DNA of 64,000 bases, taken from NCBI RefSeq assembly GCF_001886265.1, contig NZ_JXLE01000001.1:186001-250000 (forward strand). Direction: 5' to 3'. The first letter of the stretch is position 1. Each line of letters begins with the position of its first letter. The notes beneath the pieces were generated by a model, which saw only the letters and a program-made list of their open reading frames with translations, did no database searches and was not told the DNA's origin. A program made the position numbers and the translations under genes. Source of the stretch: Enterococcus thailandicus. Lineage in GTDB: Bacteria; Bacillota; Bacilli; Lactobacillales; Enterococcaceae. Positions 26,818-36,951 of this stretch are shown here, in pieces.

Positions 26818-27360
26818 ATGGCAAGACCGAAGACGAAGACTGATCTGATGTTCCTTGCAGAGGAACAATTTGTTGCGTTGATGGAGTTGGTAAATACGTT
26901 GACTGATGAGGAACAGAAGGCACCATTTACCTTTGATGAGGCGTTTTTGACCAAGAAAAAAGAAAAACACTGGCGTCGAGATAAAAATGTCCGAGATGTT
27001 TTCATTCATTTATATGAATGGCATCAATTACTTTTAACTTGGGTGAAAGAAAATCAAGCTGGTCAAGAAATTTCATTTCTGCCGTCACCTTATAACTGGC
27101 GAACATATGGAGAAATGAATGAAGTATTTGTTGAAAAGCACCAAACTACTTCTCTGGAGCAAGCAAAAAAATTGTTGGAGCAGAGCCATCACGAAGTAAT
27201 GACTGTAATCAATTCTTTTACAAATGAAGAACTATTTGAAAAAAATCAACTAAGCTGGACGGGGCATTCGACGTTAGGCAGTTATTGTGTATCTTCGACT
27301 TCCAGTCACTATGAGTGGGTAATAAAAAAAATCAAGCAACAAATCAAAAGCAAAAAATAA
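26818..27360 (+). CDS. ClbS/DfsB-family four-helix-bundle protein (DUF1706)
   Basis: 180 residues. The family is recognised by RPKTKTDLMFLAEEQFVALM, WRRDKNVRDVFIHLYEWHQL, SFLPSPYNWRTYGEMN and the end STLGSYCVSSTSSHYEW. DfsB-like proteins have a DinB-type bundle; ClbS is a cyclopropane hydrolase protecting from colibactin, but most members are uncharacterised. ATG 26818 is preferred to GTG 26812, which is too near AGGGAG. It appears monocistronic. Confidence 0.82.
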   Translation: MARPKTKTDLMFLAEEQFVALMELVNTLTDEEQKAPFTFDEAFLTKKKEKHWRRDKNVRDVFIHLYEWHQLLLTWVKENQAGQEISFLPSPYNWRTYGEMNEVFVEKHQTTSLEQAKKLLEQSHHEVMTVINSFTNEELFEKNQLSWTGHSTLGSYCVSSTSSHYEWVIKKIKQQIKSKK

Positions 27361-27490
27361 ACTTGCTATACAAAGAAACTAAACTGTTTTACTCCATTCA
27401 TGTTATGAAAAATCGACTAAAGATGTCTAGCTAAAATCAAGTATAGTCACTGACAAAAGGATAACCTGTTAATGAAGTTAGGAGGAAAAG

Positions 27491-28372
27491 ATGATTCAAA
27501 ACTTAAACAAACTAATCGATTATATCGAAGAAAACTTAACAGGTGAACTTTCATTGACTGAAATTGCTCAACAAATGGGCATTTCTGACTATCATCTAAA
27601 GCGAACTTTTTCATTTGTTGCTGGTATGACTTTAACGGAATATGTTAAAAATCGAAGACTGGCATTAGCAAATCAAGACTTGATTTCAGGAAAAAAAGTT
27701 ACCGAAGTCGCATTTAGCTATGGATATCAGACAGTTGAAGGTTTTTCAAGAGCTTTTCGAGAGTGGAGTGGATACCTACCTTCAGAGATTAGAAAAATAG
27801 GAATTCAAAAATCTTTTCCTAAACTTTCATTTTATATTGAAGTAAGAGGAGGAATTTCAATGGAATTCAAAATTGAAAAAAAAGCGCCATTTCGACTAGT
27901 AGGTGTGTCGAAGCGTGTACCAATCCAATTTGAGGGAGAAAATCAAAGAATTGTTGAACTGGCACAATCCATTACCGAAAAACAGCGGGAAGAAATGCAT
28001 CAATTAGGTGACTTATATCCTCACCAAGTAGTAAATGCTTCTTATCATTTTGATGAGGGAAGATTAGCAGAAACAGGAAGCTTAACCCATATGATTGGTT
28101 TTTTAACTAGTAAAGAAAATATTTTTAGTGATTTGGAACAGATAACTGTTCCAGAACATACATGGGCTATTTTTCCTAACCGTGGAAAGTTTCCTGAAGT
28201 GTTACAAGAAACAATGGCACTGATTTTCTCTGAATGGTTACCTTCATCAGAATACCAATTAGTAGAGGCACCGGAAATTTCTTTTACTAGTTGGACAAAA
28301 GATCAAGAAAATTTGGCTAGTGAAATCTGGTTAGCTGTTACTAAAAAAGAAGGAATAACTGATGAAGGTTAA
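27491..28372 (+). CDS. AraC-type regulator with GyrI-like ligand domain
   Basis: 293 residues. Two AraC helix-turn-helix motifs occupy 1-105 (LSLTEIAQQMGISDYHLKRT; VTEVAFSYGYQTVEGFSRAF). A GyrI-like/effector-binding domain occupies about 120-290 (FKIEKKAPFRLVGVSKRVPI, HTWAIFPNRGKFP). This is the layout of SoxS/Rob-like multidrug-responsive activators. The strong GGAGG site supports ATG 27491. The target is unknown; the DfsB-like gene just upstream on the same strand is a candidate partner. Confidence 0.88.
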   Translation: MIQNLNKLIDYIEENLTGELSLTEIAQQMGISDYHLKRTFSFVAGMTLTEYVKNRRLALANQDLISGKKVTEVAFSYGYQTVEGFSRAFREWSGYLPSEIRKIGIQKSFPKLSFYIEVRGGISMEFKIEKKAPFRLVGVSKRVPIQFEGENQRIVELAQSITEKQREEMHQLGDLYPHQVVNASYHFDEGRLAETGSLTHMIGFLTSKENIFSDLEQITVPEHTWAIFPNRGKFPEVLQETMALIFSEWLPSSEYQLVEAPEISFTSWTKDQENLASEIWLAVTKKEGITDEG

Positions 28373-28429
28373 ACTGATTTTAGAAAGTCGATAGATTACA
28401 AGGACGAGATAATTGTGTTTTGTTCTACG

Positions 28430-28461
28430 AGGCTGGGAGGAATTTAACTCCCAGCTTTTTT
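28430..28461 (+). terminator. Terminator after the AraC/GyrI-like gene
   Basis: GGCTGGGAG / CTCCCAGCt arms around GAATTTAA, then T-run. Confidence 0.85.
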
Positions 28462-28620
28462 GTGATTGGTGCTAAACGGATGAAAAAGTACATACAAAAG
28501 TTTCTTAAGTTTTCCCGCTACGAGTATTTTTACGTTACTTGCGAAAAATAAATTTTTAAATAAAAAAAATATTCTTTTTTGCGTATATAAACTTAAAAAA
28601 GGAAAGTGAGGTGGGAAACG

Positions 28621-28881
28621 ATGGAGACAGAATGGCAAAAACGAGAACGAAAATTGAGAAAAAAAGCGGAGATGCTAAGACTGTGCCGACTATTGGATAT
28701 TGAAGACTGGGATCAAAATCAAGCAATCAGTAGTGAAATCAAAAAAATAGTTAGCGGAGTGACTCGAAAACCAGAAGTTAACAATAAAAATGTCATGAAG
28801 ACCCAAAAAGAACAAAGAATCAGAGAAATAAAAAAATTAAGCAACGAACTAAGTGTCGCAAGAAGCAATGAGAACAACTAA
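28621..28881 (+). CDS. Small highly charged protein, unknown
   Basis: 86 residues, rich in Lys, Arg, Glu and Asn, predicted mostly helical (KRERKLRKKAEMLRLCRLLD; REIKKLSNELSVA). The start at ATG 28621 follows AGGTGGG; an in-frame GTG at 28606 lies before that site. No family is recognised. The gene is preceded by a very AT-rich stretch with GTATATAA and followed by an alternating purine-pyrimidine run near 28905. It could be a nucleic-acid-binding or partner-binding protein, which is a guess from charge. Confidence 0.55.
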   Translation: METEWQKRERKLRKKAEMLRLCRLLDIEDWDQNQAISSEIKKIVSGVTRKPEVNNKNVMKTQKEQRIREIKKLSNELSVARSNENN

Positions 28882-28990
28882 CTAAAATAGTTTACTAGCT
28901 ACTGTATATATATGTACAGGTACGTGTAGCTGTATGCAGTGTAGTATAGAAAAAACATGATTATCTCAATATTAAGAAAGACAAAAATAA

Positions 28991-29044
28991 AATAAGCCTG
29001 ACCAACAAGAATTGATGAACAATTCTTGTTGATTAGGCTTATTT
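28991..29044. terminator. Long hairpin terminator of the DUF1827 gene
   Basis: AATAAGCCT...AGGCTTATT outer arms and CAACAAGAATT/AATTCTTGTTG inner arms; T-runs on both sides. Confidence 0.9.
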
Positions 29045-29368
29045 TTAATTATATGCTAATTCTTGTCCTAGTGGTTGTTTTGGAATAGAAATTTCAACCA
29101 TACCTTCAAGTTCAATAACTGTGATATCTTCTTTACGATAGTCTGCGTCATGGAGTTTCTTCAAGAAGTATTTTTGCACTTCTTGAATTTCATTTTGGCG
29201 GATATTTCGCTTATGATTCACTAGCAAAATCTCATTGTGTTCAGGTGCTTCAGTATAGACAACTGTGGTATTTCCCATGCTATAAACTTTGACCATATGT
29301 GCGTCAGTATTTTCTAATTGATTTAATACAAGGCGTGAATGGCTATTCGTCACGTTTACTAATTTCAT
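29045..29368 (-). CDS. DUF1827-family protein
   Basis: 107 residues from the ATG at 29368, just after GAGAGGTGAG; a longer GTG start lies inside that site. Sequence MKLVNVTNSHSRLVLNQLEN...VKVYSMGNTTVVYTEAPEH matches DUF1827, a small cytosolic family of Lactobacillales with unknown function. In enterococci and streptococci it is often found next to clpE, as here. It has its own terminator, so common regulation with clpE is not evident. Confidence 0.82.
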   Translation of the reverse strand: MKLVNVTNSHSRLVLNQLENTDAHMVKVYSMGNTTVVYTEAPEHNEILLVNHKRNIRQNEIQEVQKYFLKKLHDADYRKEDITVIELEGMVEISIPKQPLGQELAYN

Positions 29369-29587
29369 GGCGCTCACCTCTCTTCTTTACGCATAAGTAC
29401 ATAAGTAACAGAATTATTTACCTAATTATAATTTTTTTCTCATAAAATGAACAGTAATTTGCATTGTCTTTTAAAAAAAACTAAGGAGAGAAAGAAAAGC
29501 CGAACTTTCTATAAAATTTGTAAAACAAATTGAAGAAAGCACGACTTATCTTTTTGATTCACACTGCGAACAGTTGTTAGTTGTCAA

Positions 29588-31825
29588 TTATTCCACAGCT
29601 TCAGATTTTGATTCTTTTGCCAAACGTTCAGGTTTTGATGTAATAACGATTCGGTTTTCTTTATCTAGTTTTGCTTTCAAATCATGGATTGTTGGATGAT
29701 CTAGATAGAATTCCGCAATCCCGTCTTCAATTTGTTCTTGGATTGTTCGACGAAGTGGACGTGCGCCCATTGATGGATCATATCCTAAATCAACTAATTT
29801 TTCTTTGACATTTTCAGGTACTTCAATATGAAGTTGTTGAGGTGCCAACATTTCATTCACGTCATTCAACATTAAAGTAACGATGGACATTAAATCTTCT
29901 TTTGACAAAGCACTGAATTCAATGATGCCATCAAAACGGTTCAAGAATTCTGGTGTGAAATAGTTGTTTAATTGATTCAAAACAGAGCGAGTAACGCCTT
30001 CTCTCGCTGCACCGAAACCAACATTTGCTTCAACTTTACCTGTACCAGCATTACTTGTCATAATGATGATCGTATCTTTGAAGCTGACTGTCCGACCTTG
30101 CGCATCTGTTAAACGACCATCATCCAAAATTTGCAAGAACATGTGCAAGACATCTGGATGTGCCTTTTCAACTTCATCAAGCAAGATTAGGCTATACGGA
30201 TTACGTCGTACTTTTTCAGTTAATTGACCAGCTTCTTCATAACCAACATAGCCAGGAGGGGAACCAATCAATTTTGACACGCTGTGTTTTTCCATGTATT
30301 CAGACATGTCGAAACGAATCATTGAGTCTTCGGAACCAAATAACTCGAAAGCTAATTGTTTAGCAAGTTCTGTTTTCCCGACGCCAGTAGGTCCAACAAA
30401 TAAGAATGAACCAATTGGGCGATCTTTTTTGCTTAATCCAACGCGGTTACGGCGGATGGCTTTGGCAACGCGTTCTACGGCGTTGTCTTGACCAATTACG
30501 TGCGCTTTCAAATCAGTTGCAAGATTTTTAAGCTGTGTTTGTTCTTTTTCTTTCAATTCACCAACAGGAATACCTGTGCGTTGTTCAACAATTTGTTCCA
30601 TATCTTTTTCTGTGATGACTGGTGTTTCTTCATCGGTGATTTGTTTTTCCTTCATTTTTTGAAGTTTATTGATTTGGTCACGATAATAGGCTGCTTTTTC
30701 AAAGTCTTCTTCGTTAGAAGCTTGCGTTTTTTGTGTTTCAGCTTCTTGCAGTTTTTTATCAATCGTTTTTGGATCAACGATTTGGATCGTCAAATTTTTC
30801 TTTGAACCAGTTTCATCTAATAAATCAATTGCTTTATCAGGTAAAAAGCGGTCTTGGATGTAACGGTTAGACAGGACAGCTGCAGCTTTGATTGCTTCAT
30901 CTGTATATTTCACATGATGGTAGTCCTCATAACGTTTTTGTAGACCTTTTAAAATACTAATTGTTTCATCGACAGTTGGCTCATCGACACGGACTGGCTG
31001 CATCCGACGTTCAAGAGCAGCATCTTTTTCAATAATTCGGTATTCGTTCAAAGTAGTAGCACCAACCATTTGAAGTTCACCACGAGCTAAAGCTGGTTTT
31101 AAGATATTTCCGGCGTCCATGTTTCCATCACCCGCAGCACCTGCACCAACGATTTCATGAACTTCATCAATGAATAAGATTACATTTTCTGCTTGTGTGA
31201 TTTCTTCAATCAGTTTTTGCATCCGTTCTTCAAACTGACCACGAATCCCAGTTCCTTGAACTAAAGAAACAACATCTAGACGAATGACTTCTTTATCCAT
31301 CAATTTTTGTGGAACATCGCCATCAACGATTTTTTGTGCCAAACCCTCAACGACTGCTGTTTTACCAACACCAGGTTCACCAATTAAAACAGGATTGTTT
31401 TTTGTTCGGCGGTTGAGGATTTCAACCACACGTTTGATTTCTTCATCACGACCGATAACTGGGTCGATATCACCTTGACGAGCTTGTTCAGTGATATTAA
31501 TGCCATACTCACCAAGCAAACCTTCAGTATTTCCTTGTGGTGGTTGTCCACCGTTAAAGTTATTACCGCCACCGAATTGAGTAGGTGGTGTTTGTTCATA
31601 ACCATTTCCTTGTTGTTGCATTTGATTAGACATTGAACGGAATAGATCGTCAAGACTACCAAATCCAAATGGATCATTTTGGGCCATATTTGTCAGACCT
31701 CCATTTTTTTGATTTTTCATTTTTTGATAACAGCTCTGGCAATAATCTAATTGCGCTCGATGTCCGTTAACTGTTGCGTATAAATGAATCGTTGCTTCAT
31801 TTTTGCCACAATTTTGACAAAGCAT
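29588..31825 (-). CDS. clpE: ATP-dependent Clp protease ATPase subunit ClpE
   Basis: 745 residues on the minus strand. ClpE is identified by the N-terminal zinc finger (Cys3, Cys6, Cys29, Cys32), followed by a Gln/Asn/Gly-rich linker. Two AAA+ modules follow (Walker A GEPGVGKT at 149-156 and GPTGVGKT in the second), with a UVR-like coiled insertion ([20 protein letters not shown]) between them. VGFG near [14 protein letters not shown] is the ClpP-docking loop type. I start at ATG 31825, where ClpE proteins begin MLCQNC. It unfolds misfolded proteins for ClpP under stress. A CtsR box overlaps the promoter. Confidence 0.95.
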   Translation of the reverse strand: MLCQNCGKNEATIHLYATVNGHRAQLDYCQSCYQKMKNQKNGGLTNMAQNDPFGFGSLDDLFRSMSNQMQQQGNGYEQTPPTQFGGGNNFNGGQPPQGNTEGLLGEYGINITEQARQGDIDPVIGRDEEIKRVVEILNRRTKNNPVLIGEPGVGKTAVVEGLAQKIVDGDVPQKLMDKEVIRLDVVSLVQGTGIRGQFEERMQKLIEEITQAENVILFIDEVHEIVGAGAAGDGNMDAGNILKPALARGELQMVGATTLNEYRIIEKDAALERRMQPVRVDEPTVDETISILKGLQKRYEDYHHVKYTDEAIKAAAVLSNRYIQDRFLPDKAIDLLDETGSKKNLTIQIVDPKTIDKKLQEAETQKTQASNEEDFEKAAYYRDQINKLQKMKEKQITDEETPVITEKDMEQIVEQRTGIPVGELKEKEQTQLKNLATDLKAHVIGQDNAVERVAKAIRRNRVGLSKKDRPIGSFLFVGPTGVGKTELAKQLAFELFGSEDSMIRFDMSEYMEKHSVSKLIGSPPGYVGYEEAGQLTEKVRRNPYSLILLDEVEKAHPDVLHMFLQILDDGRLTDAQGRTVSFKDTIIIMTSNAGTGKVEANVGFGAAREGVTRSVLNQLNNYFTPEFLNRFDGIIEFSALSKEDLMSIVTLMLNDVNEMLAPQQLHIEVPENVKEKLVDLGYDPSMGARPLRRTIQEQIEDGIAEFYLDHPTIHDLKAKLDKENRIVITSKPERLAKESKSEAVE

Positions 31826-31949
31826 GTGTAGTTCACGTCCTTTCACAAAATGGGTTGCATCTTTATTTTACAACGCATATTTCAAGAGGTAAAAAGAAAA
31901 CCCTTATCTTTCTTCCATCATTCGTTAGTTGAGAAGGTAAAAAAAGTCT

Positions 31950-31966
31950 ATTGACCATTTCTGACC
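31950..31966 (-). promoter_or_regulatory. CtsR-type operator of clpE
   Basis: On the minus strand GGTCAGAAATGGTCAAT, a near-perfect direct heptad repeat of the CtsR consensus (GGTCAAANANRGTCAAA). It lies just downstream of the -10, where repressor binding would block transcription. Confidence 0.8.
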
Positions 31967-31975
31967 TTTGAACTT

Positions 31976-32003
31976 ATTATACTAAAAAAAAGAAGAGAAT
32001 CAA
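31976..32003 (-). promoter_or_regulatory. clpE promoter
   Basis: Minus-strand TTGATT (32003-31998), 16-base spacer, consensus TATAAT (31981-31976). Confidence 0.75.
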
Positions 32004-32273
32004 CTATTTTAACTCGAATCAATTTTGATTTTAAAATAGCGTAATAAAGGCGCATCTAATAGAAAGAATGTCTTAGACTACATAACAAAGCCTTGTCCTT
32101 TTTCTTAAGGAAGAGAGAAGAAAAAAATTCGTGTGATTTGTCCAAAAAAGAAGATAAAATAATAGAAGTTTATTGAAAACGGAATCAACGAATGAATGCG
32201 AAAGGATAAATCCAATAACGAAAAGAAAAGGAGTTTAAATAAAATACTTTTCACTGAATTTGAATGAAAACTG

Positions 32274-32302
32274 TTGTATCTGTCGACAAAAAATGGTAAT
32301 CT
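32274..32302 (+). promoter_or_regulatory. Probable ptsH promoter
   Basis: TTGTAT, 17-base spacer, TAATCT, giving a leader of about 95 bases before ptsH. Confidence 0.5.
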
Positions 32303-32402
32303 TTACAAATGAAAGGGTAAAGCTTTATTAGAAATCTTCTGGATTGCTAAAAAAGAAAACCCTCACATAAAAACAACACTCACTTAAAGGAGACCGATCA
32401 AT

Positions 32403-32669
32403 ATGGAAAAGAAAGAATTTCACGTAGTAGCAGAAACTGGGATCCACGCACGTCCAGCTACATTATTAGTACAAACAGCAAGCAAATTTAACTCTGATGT
32501 AAACTTAGAGTATAAAGGTAAATCAGTAAACTTGAAATCTATCATGGGCGTTATGTCTTTAGGTGTAGGTCAAGGTTCTGACGTTACAATTACAGCTGAA
32601 GGTGCTGACGAAGCAGACGCTATGGCAGCTATCGTAGAAACAATGAAGAAAGAAGGCTTATCTGAATAA
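32403..32669 (+). CDS. ptsH: Phosphocarrier protein HPr
   Basis: 88 residues. His15 in GIHARPAT is phosphorylated by enzyme I; Ser46 in [11 protein letters not shown] is the HPr kinase site used for catabolite control through CcpA in Firmicutes. It transfers phosphate to all PTS enzyme II complexes and regulators, possibly including PRD/Mga-type regulators such as that at 2646. Start after AAAGGAGA. Its stop overlaps ptsI by one base (TAATG). Confidence 0.98.
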   Translation: MEKKEFHVVAETGIHARPATLLVQTASKFNSDVNLEYKGKSVNLKSIMGVMSLGVGQGSDVTITAEGADEADAMAAIVETMKKEGLSE

Positions 32670-34396
32670 TGGTTGAAATGCTAAAAGGGATTGCCGCTAG
32701 TGACGGTGTAGCCGTTGCAAAAGCTTACCTGCTAGTTCAACCGGATTTATCATTCAGTAAGACAACAGTAGAAGATACAGCTGCTGAAGAAACTCGTTTA
32801 GATGCTGCATTATTAAAATCTACTGAAGAATTGCAACAAATTCGTGAAAAAGCAGCGCAAAGCTTAGGTGAAGCAGAAGCGCAAGTATTTGATGCTCATT
32901 TGATGGTTCTATCAGACCCAGAAATGATTGGTCAAATCAAGCAAAATATTAAAGATAACAGTGTGAATGCTGAATCAGCTCTTAAAGAAGTAACTGATAT
33001 GTATATTGGCATGTTTGAAGCTATGGATGACAACGCTTATATGCAAGAACGTGCTGCTGACATTCGTGACGTTGCAAAACGTATTTTAGCGCATCTATTA
33101 GGTGTGAACTTGCCAAATCCTTCAATGATTAACGAAGAAGTTGTCGTTGTTGCTCATGATTTGACACCAAGTGACACAGCTCAATTAGATCGTACATTTG
33201 TTAAAGCTTTTGTGACTGATATTGGCGGACGCACTTCTCACTCTGCAATTATGGCTCGTTCTTTAGAAATTCCAGCAATCGTTGGAACGAAAGAAATCAC
33301 TGCTAAAGTAAAAGAAGGTCAAATGTTAGCTGTTAATGGTATCGAAGGTGATGTAATCATCGAACCAACAGAAGAACAAAAGGCTGAATTTATTAAAGCA
33401 GGAGAATCTTACGCTGCACAAAAAGCAGAATGGGAAAAATTAAAAAATGCTGAAACAGTTACGGCTGATGGCAAGCATTTTGAATTAGCCGCAAATATTG
33501 GAACACCAAAAGATTTAGTTGGTGTTCATAACAACGGCGGAGAAGCTGTTGGTCTTTATCGTACAGAATTTTTATACATGGATTCTCCGGACTTCCCTAC
33601 AGAAGATGACCAATATAAAGCTTACAAAGCTGTCCTAGAAGGTATGGAAGGTAAACCTGTTGTTGTTCGTACAATGGACATCGGTGGGGACAAAGAATTG
33701 CCTTACTTACAATTACCACACGAAATGAACCCATTCTTGGGTTACCGTGCACTACGTATCAGCTTGTCTGAACAAGGTGATGACATGTTCCGCACACAAA
33801 TGCGTGCATTGTTACGTGCCTCTGTTCATGGTAACTTGCGTATCATGTTCCCAATGGTAGCTACTTTGAAAGAATTCCGTGCAGCAAAAGGAATCTTTGA
33901 AGATGAAAAACAAAAATTAATTAATGAAGGCGTGGAAGTATCTGATACAATCCAAGTCGGAATTATGATTGAAATTCCTGCCGCAGCTGTCATTGCTGAC
34001 AAGTTTGCTAAGGAAGTTGACTTCTTCTCAGTAGGTACAAACGACTTGATCCAATATACTATGGCTGCTGACCGTATGAATGAACGTGTTTCATATCTAT
34101 ATCAACCTTACAATCCATCAATCTTACGTCTAATTAAAAACGTGATTGACGCAGCACATGCTGAAGGCAAATGGGCTGGAATGTGTGGAGAAATGGCTGG
34201 GGATCAAACAGCTGTGCCTCTATTAGTTGGTATGGGCTTAGATGAGTTCTCAATGAGCGCAACATCTATTCTTAAAACACGTAGCTTGATGAAACGTTTA
34301 GATACAACGAAAATGGCTGAACTTGCAGATCACGCATTGAAAGATTGCGATACAATGGAAGAAGTCGTTGAACTTGTAAATGAATACGTAAAATAA
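32669..34396 (+). CDS. ptsI: PTS enzyme I
   Basis: 575 residues. The phospho-His191 lies in [10 protein letters not shown]; an N-terminal HPr-binding domain, the PEP-binding TIM barrel with [42 protein letters not shown] and the active-site Cys in GMCGEMAGD are all visible. It uses PEP to phosphorylate HPr in the cytoplasm. Full length. Coupled to ptsH by a one-base overlap, and the operon closes with a strong terminator. Confidence 0.98.
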   Translation: MVEMLKGIAASDGVAVAKAYLLVQPDLSFSKTTVEDTAAEETRLDAALLKSTEELQQIREKAAQSLGEAEAQVFDAHLMVLSDPEMIGQIKQNIKDNSVNAESALKEVTDMYIGMFEAMDDNAYMQERAADIRDVAKRILAHLLGVNLPNPSMINEEVVVVAHDLTPSDTAQLDRTFVKAFVTDIGGRTSHSAIMARSLEIPAIVGTKEITAKVKEGQMLAVNGIEGDVIIEPTEEQKAEFIKAGESYAAQKAEWEKLKNAETVTADGKHFELAANIGTPKDLVGVHNNGGEAVGLYRTEFLYMDSPDFPTEDDQYKAYKAVLEGMEGKPVVVRTMDIGGDKELPYLQLPHEMNPFLGYRALRISLSEQGDDMFRTQMRALLRASVHGNLRIMFPMVATLKEFRAAKGIFEDEKQKLINEGVEVSDTIQVGIMIEIPAAAVIADKFAKEVDFFSVGTNDLIQYTMAADRMNERVSYLYQPYNPSILRLIKNVIDAAHAEGKWAGMCGEMAGDQTAVPLLVGMGLDEFSMSATSILKTRSLMKRLDTTKMAELADHALKDCDTMEEVVELVNEYVK

Positions 34397-34408
34397 GCTT
34401 GACTATTG

Positions 34409-34458
34409 AGTGTTAGAAATTTTGCTAGCTTTAGCGAGATTTCTAACACTTTTTTTAT
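34409..34458 (+). terminator. Terminator of the ptsHI operon
   Basis: AGTGTTAGAAAT / ATTTCTAACACT arms with an 18-base apical part that can itself pair, then seven T. Confidence 0.92.
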
Positions 34459-34530
34459 TTTCTCGTAACATGTTTAGTTTTTTCAATTGAATCGCTTACT
34501 TTTTAAGTTGTTGAAAAATAGGGCTTAAGT

Positions 34531-34561
34531 TTGAGTGACAGTTTCTTGGCTATGTTATACT
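34531..34561 (+). promoter_or_regulatory. bgsA promoter
   Basis: Extended -10 TGTTATACT (hexamer 34556-34561) with TTGAGT 19 bases upstream. Confidence 0.55.
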
Positions 34562-34584
34562 ATATAGGAGAAGGGGGACGTAAG

Positions 34585-35634
34585 GTGAAAGTATTATTAT
34601 ATTTTGAAAGTGAAAAAATACTTGCAAAATCTGGGATTGGGCGTGCGCTTGATCATCAAAAGCGTGCTTTGTCAGATGTGGGGATTCCTTATACATTAGA
34701 TACCAACGACGACTATGATATTTTGCACATTAATACTTATGGTATCAATAGTCATAATATGGTTAACAAAGCGCGAAGAGATGGCAAGAAAGTTGTTTAT
34801 CATGCACATTCGACAGAAGAAGACTTTCGCAATTCGTTTATTGGCTCTAACCAATTATCTCCTGTCGTCAAAAAATATCTAGTGAGTTTGTATCAAAAGG
34901 CAGATTATTTGATTACGCCTACACCATATTCTAAAAAGTTATTAGAAAGCTACGGAATCGAAGTACCTATTCGTGCAATTTCCAATGGAATTGATTTAGA
35001 TAAATACCAACCTGATCTTACGAAAGAACAAAGATTTAGAGAATATTTCAATTTGTCTTCAGATCAAAAAGTAGTGATTTGTGTTGGCTTGTTTTTTGAA
35101 CGAAAGGGAATCATTGACTTCGTTGAAATTGCTAGAGAAATGCCTGAGTACACATTTGTTTGGTTTGGTCATGTACCGATGTACTCGATTCCTAAAAATA
35201 TTCGAAAAATCGTTAAAGAAGACCATCCGGAAAATGTCATATTCCCTGGTTACATTCGTGGAGATGTCATTGAGGGTGCTTATTCAGGTGCAGATTTGTT
35301 TTTCTTTCCTTCATACGAAGAAACTGAAGGAATCGTTGTTTTAGAGGCGCTAGCAAGTCGACAAAATGTCTTAGTTAGAGATATTCCAGTGTATGAAGGC
35401 TGGTTAAAAGATGGCGAAAACTGTTATATGGGACGAACGAATCAAGAATTTATTGAAAAAATCAGACAAATAACTGAAAAAGAGGTTCCAAGTTTGGTGC
35501 AAGCTGGTTATCAAACAGCCGAAGAACGTAGCATCGAACGAATTGGGCGAGAACTTCAAGGAGTTTATGAAATGGTGTTAGAGGAACAAGAAGCACCTTT
35601 AGAGGTAAGAAAAAGTAAATCAATGAAAAGGTAG
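34585..35634 (+). CDS. bgsA: Diacylglycerol glycolipid glycosyltransferase (second step)
   Basis: 349-residue GT4-family glycosyltransferase. GTG 34585 follows GGGGGA; a longer frame starting upstream would cross the promoter. It starts KVLLYFESEKILAKSGIGRA like pneumococcal CpoA and enterococcal BgsA, with PDxxxxxNIDL-type ISNGIDLDKYQ and the GT4 motif SYEETEGIVVLEAL. BgsA adds a second sugar to monoglucosyl-diacylglycerol, giving the anchor lipid for lipoteichoic acid. It stands directly before bgsB, as in E. faecalis. Assignment of the two names rests on which homologue each resembles. Confidence 0.82.
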   Translation: MKVLLYFESEKILAKSGIGRALDHQKRALSDVGIPYTLDTNDDYDILHINTYGINSHNMVNKARRDGKKVVYHAHSTEEDFRNSFIGSNQLSPVVKKYLVSLYQKADYLITPTPYSKKLLESYGIEVPIRAISNGIDLDKYQPDLTKEQRFREYFNLSSDQKVVICVGLFFERKGIIDFVEIAREMPEYTFVWFGHVPMYSIPKNIRKIVKEDHPENVIFPGYIRGDVIEGAYSGADLFFFPSYEETEGIVVLEALASRQNVLVRDIPVYEGWLKDGENCYMGRTNQEFIEKIRQITEKEVPSLVQAGYQTAEERSIERIGRELQGVYEMVLEEQEAPLEVRKSKSMKR

Positions 35635-35651
35635 TTTGGAGGCAAAAAAAC

Positions 35652-36875
35652 ATGAAAGTTGGCTTTTTTACCGATACCTATTTTCCGCAAGTTAGCGGGG
35701 TTTCTACATCAATCAAGACATTAAAAGATGAACTTGAAAAAAATGGTCATGAAGTCTATATTTTCACTACAACAGATCCGAATGCGGATAAATTAGAAAA
35801 AGATGTTATTAGGATGCCAAGTGTTCCGTTTGTTTCTTTCAAAGATCGGCGAATCGTTGTAAGAGGCATGTGGTATGCTTATTTAGTTGCCAAAGAGCTG
35901 GAGCTAGATTTGATTCATACACATACCGAATTTGGAGCGGGGATTCTGGGGAAAATGGTAGCCAAGAAATTGAAAATTCCAGTTATTCATACTTACCATA
36001 CAATGTATGAGGATTATCTTCATTATATTGCAAATGGTAAGGTGATCAGACAGTCACACGTCAAATATTTTTCGCGTATTTTTGCTAACCATACGACAGG
36101 AGTGGTTTGTCCAAGTGAACGAGTGATTGACACGTTACGTGGGTATGGTGTAGTTGCACCGTTGCGAGTGATTCCAACGGGGATTGATATCGAGAAGTTT
36201 AAGCGATCAGATATTACCACTCAGGAAATCAGCGCCTTACGTACGTCATTAGGAATGACTGATGACCAATTGATGGTGCTTTCGCTTAGTCGGCTCTCTT
36301 ATGAGAAAAACATTCAAGCAATTATTCAAGGTTTTCCAGAAGTCATTGCATCTTATCCAAATGCGCGCTTAGTGATTGTTGGAAAAGGACCTTATATGGA
36401 AGAATTACAAGAGTTAATAGAAGAATTAGATTTACAAGAAGTCGTTCAGTTTACTGGTGAAGTTGATAATAATGCAGTTGCTCTGTATTATAAAGCAGCA
36501 GATTATTTTGTCAGCGCGTCCACTTCTGAGACACAAGGGTTAACATATACAGAAGCTATGGCTGCTGGTACACCGTGTGTGGTTGAAGGTAACGCTTATT
36601 TAAATCGCCTATTTGATCACGCATCATTAGGAAAAACATTTGAAACAGACCAAGATTTTGCACAAGCACTTATTCAATATATAACAGATGAGATTCCTCG
36701 TGATGAAGCAGTTTTAGCTGCGAAGCTTTATGAAATTTCGTCTACTCATTTTGGTGAAGCAATGATTGAATTTTATCAAGACATGATTGTTTATCATGAA
36801 GAGGAAACGCGCAGAAAAGAAGAAGAAGCTTCCATCGAGCGAATTAAAATTAAATTAAATTCATTTAAACGATAA
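35652..36875 (+). CDS. bgsB: 1,2-diacylglycerol 3-glucosyltransferase
   Basis: 407-residue GT4 glycosyltransferase. The start MKVGFFTDTYFPQVSGVSTS is diagnostic for the UgtP-independent DAG glucosyltransferases (BgsB/LafA type). HTHTEFGAG, YHTMYEDYLHY, IPTGIDIEKF and STSETQGLTYTEAMAAGTPCV complete the donor and acceptor sites. It transfers glucose from UDP-glucose to diacylglycerol at the cytoplasmic membrane face, the first step before BgsA. Located 17 bases after bgsA with GGAGG, so in the same transcript; terminated at 36894. Confidence 0.87.
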   Translation: MKVGFFTDTYFPQVSGVSTSIKTLKDELEKNGHEVYIFTTTDPNADKLEKDVIRMPSVPFVSFKDRRIVVRGMWYAYLVAKELELDLIHTHTEFGAGILGKMVAKKLKIPVIHTYHTMYEDYLHYIANGKVIRQSHVKYFSRIFANHTTGVVCPSERVIDTLRGYGVVAPLRVIPTGIDIEKFKRSDITTQEISALRTSLGMTDDQLMVLSLSRLSYEKNIQAIIQGFPEVIASYPNARLVIVGKGPYMEELQELIEELDLQEVVQFTGEVDNNAVALYYKAADYFVSASTSETQGLTYTEAMAAGTPCVVEGNAYLNRLFDHASLGKTFETDQDFAQALIQYITDEIPRDEAVLAAKLYEISSTHFGEAMIEFYQDMIVYHEEETRRKEEEASIERIKIKLNSFKR

Positions 36876-36893
36876 ATAAAGCAATTTATTCTT

Positions 36894-36940
36894 AAAAAAC
36901 CTTGATTCTAGCGTATACTAGAGTCAAGGTTTTTTTTTAG
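36894..36940 (+). terminator. Terminator of the bgsAB operon
   Basis: AAAAACCTTGATTCTAG / CTAGAGTCAAGGTTTTT arms around CGTATA, then T-run, ending about a dozen bases before the next start. Confidence 0.85.
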
Positions 36941-36951
36941 GAGGTTGAAAG

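Larger units (their letters stand above)
31826..32402. other. Divergent regulatory region between clpE and ptsH
   Basis: 577 bases without a supported gene. It holds the clpE promoter with CtsR box (31950-32003), a cre-like sequence TGAAAACGGAATCA at 32174-32187 (one mismatch to the usual core) and a probable ptsH promoter at 32274-32302. Confidence 0.6.

Noticed and set aside
28905-28950. Riboswitch or small RNA in the alternating TATATATGTACAGG run
   Set aside because: Only short weak stems can be drawn and no known riboswitch features are visible.
30488-30805. Open plus-strand frames inside clpE
   Set aside because: They are antisense shadows of a well recognised gene, without ribosome sites or family features.
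32174-32187. cre site (CcpA) upstream of ptsH
   Set aside because: TGAAAACGGAATCA has a mismatch in the core and lies far from the promoter, so it is mentioned but not called as a site.
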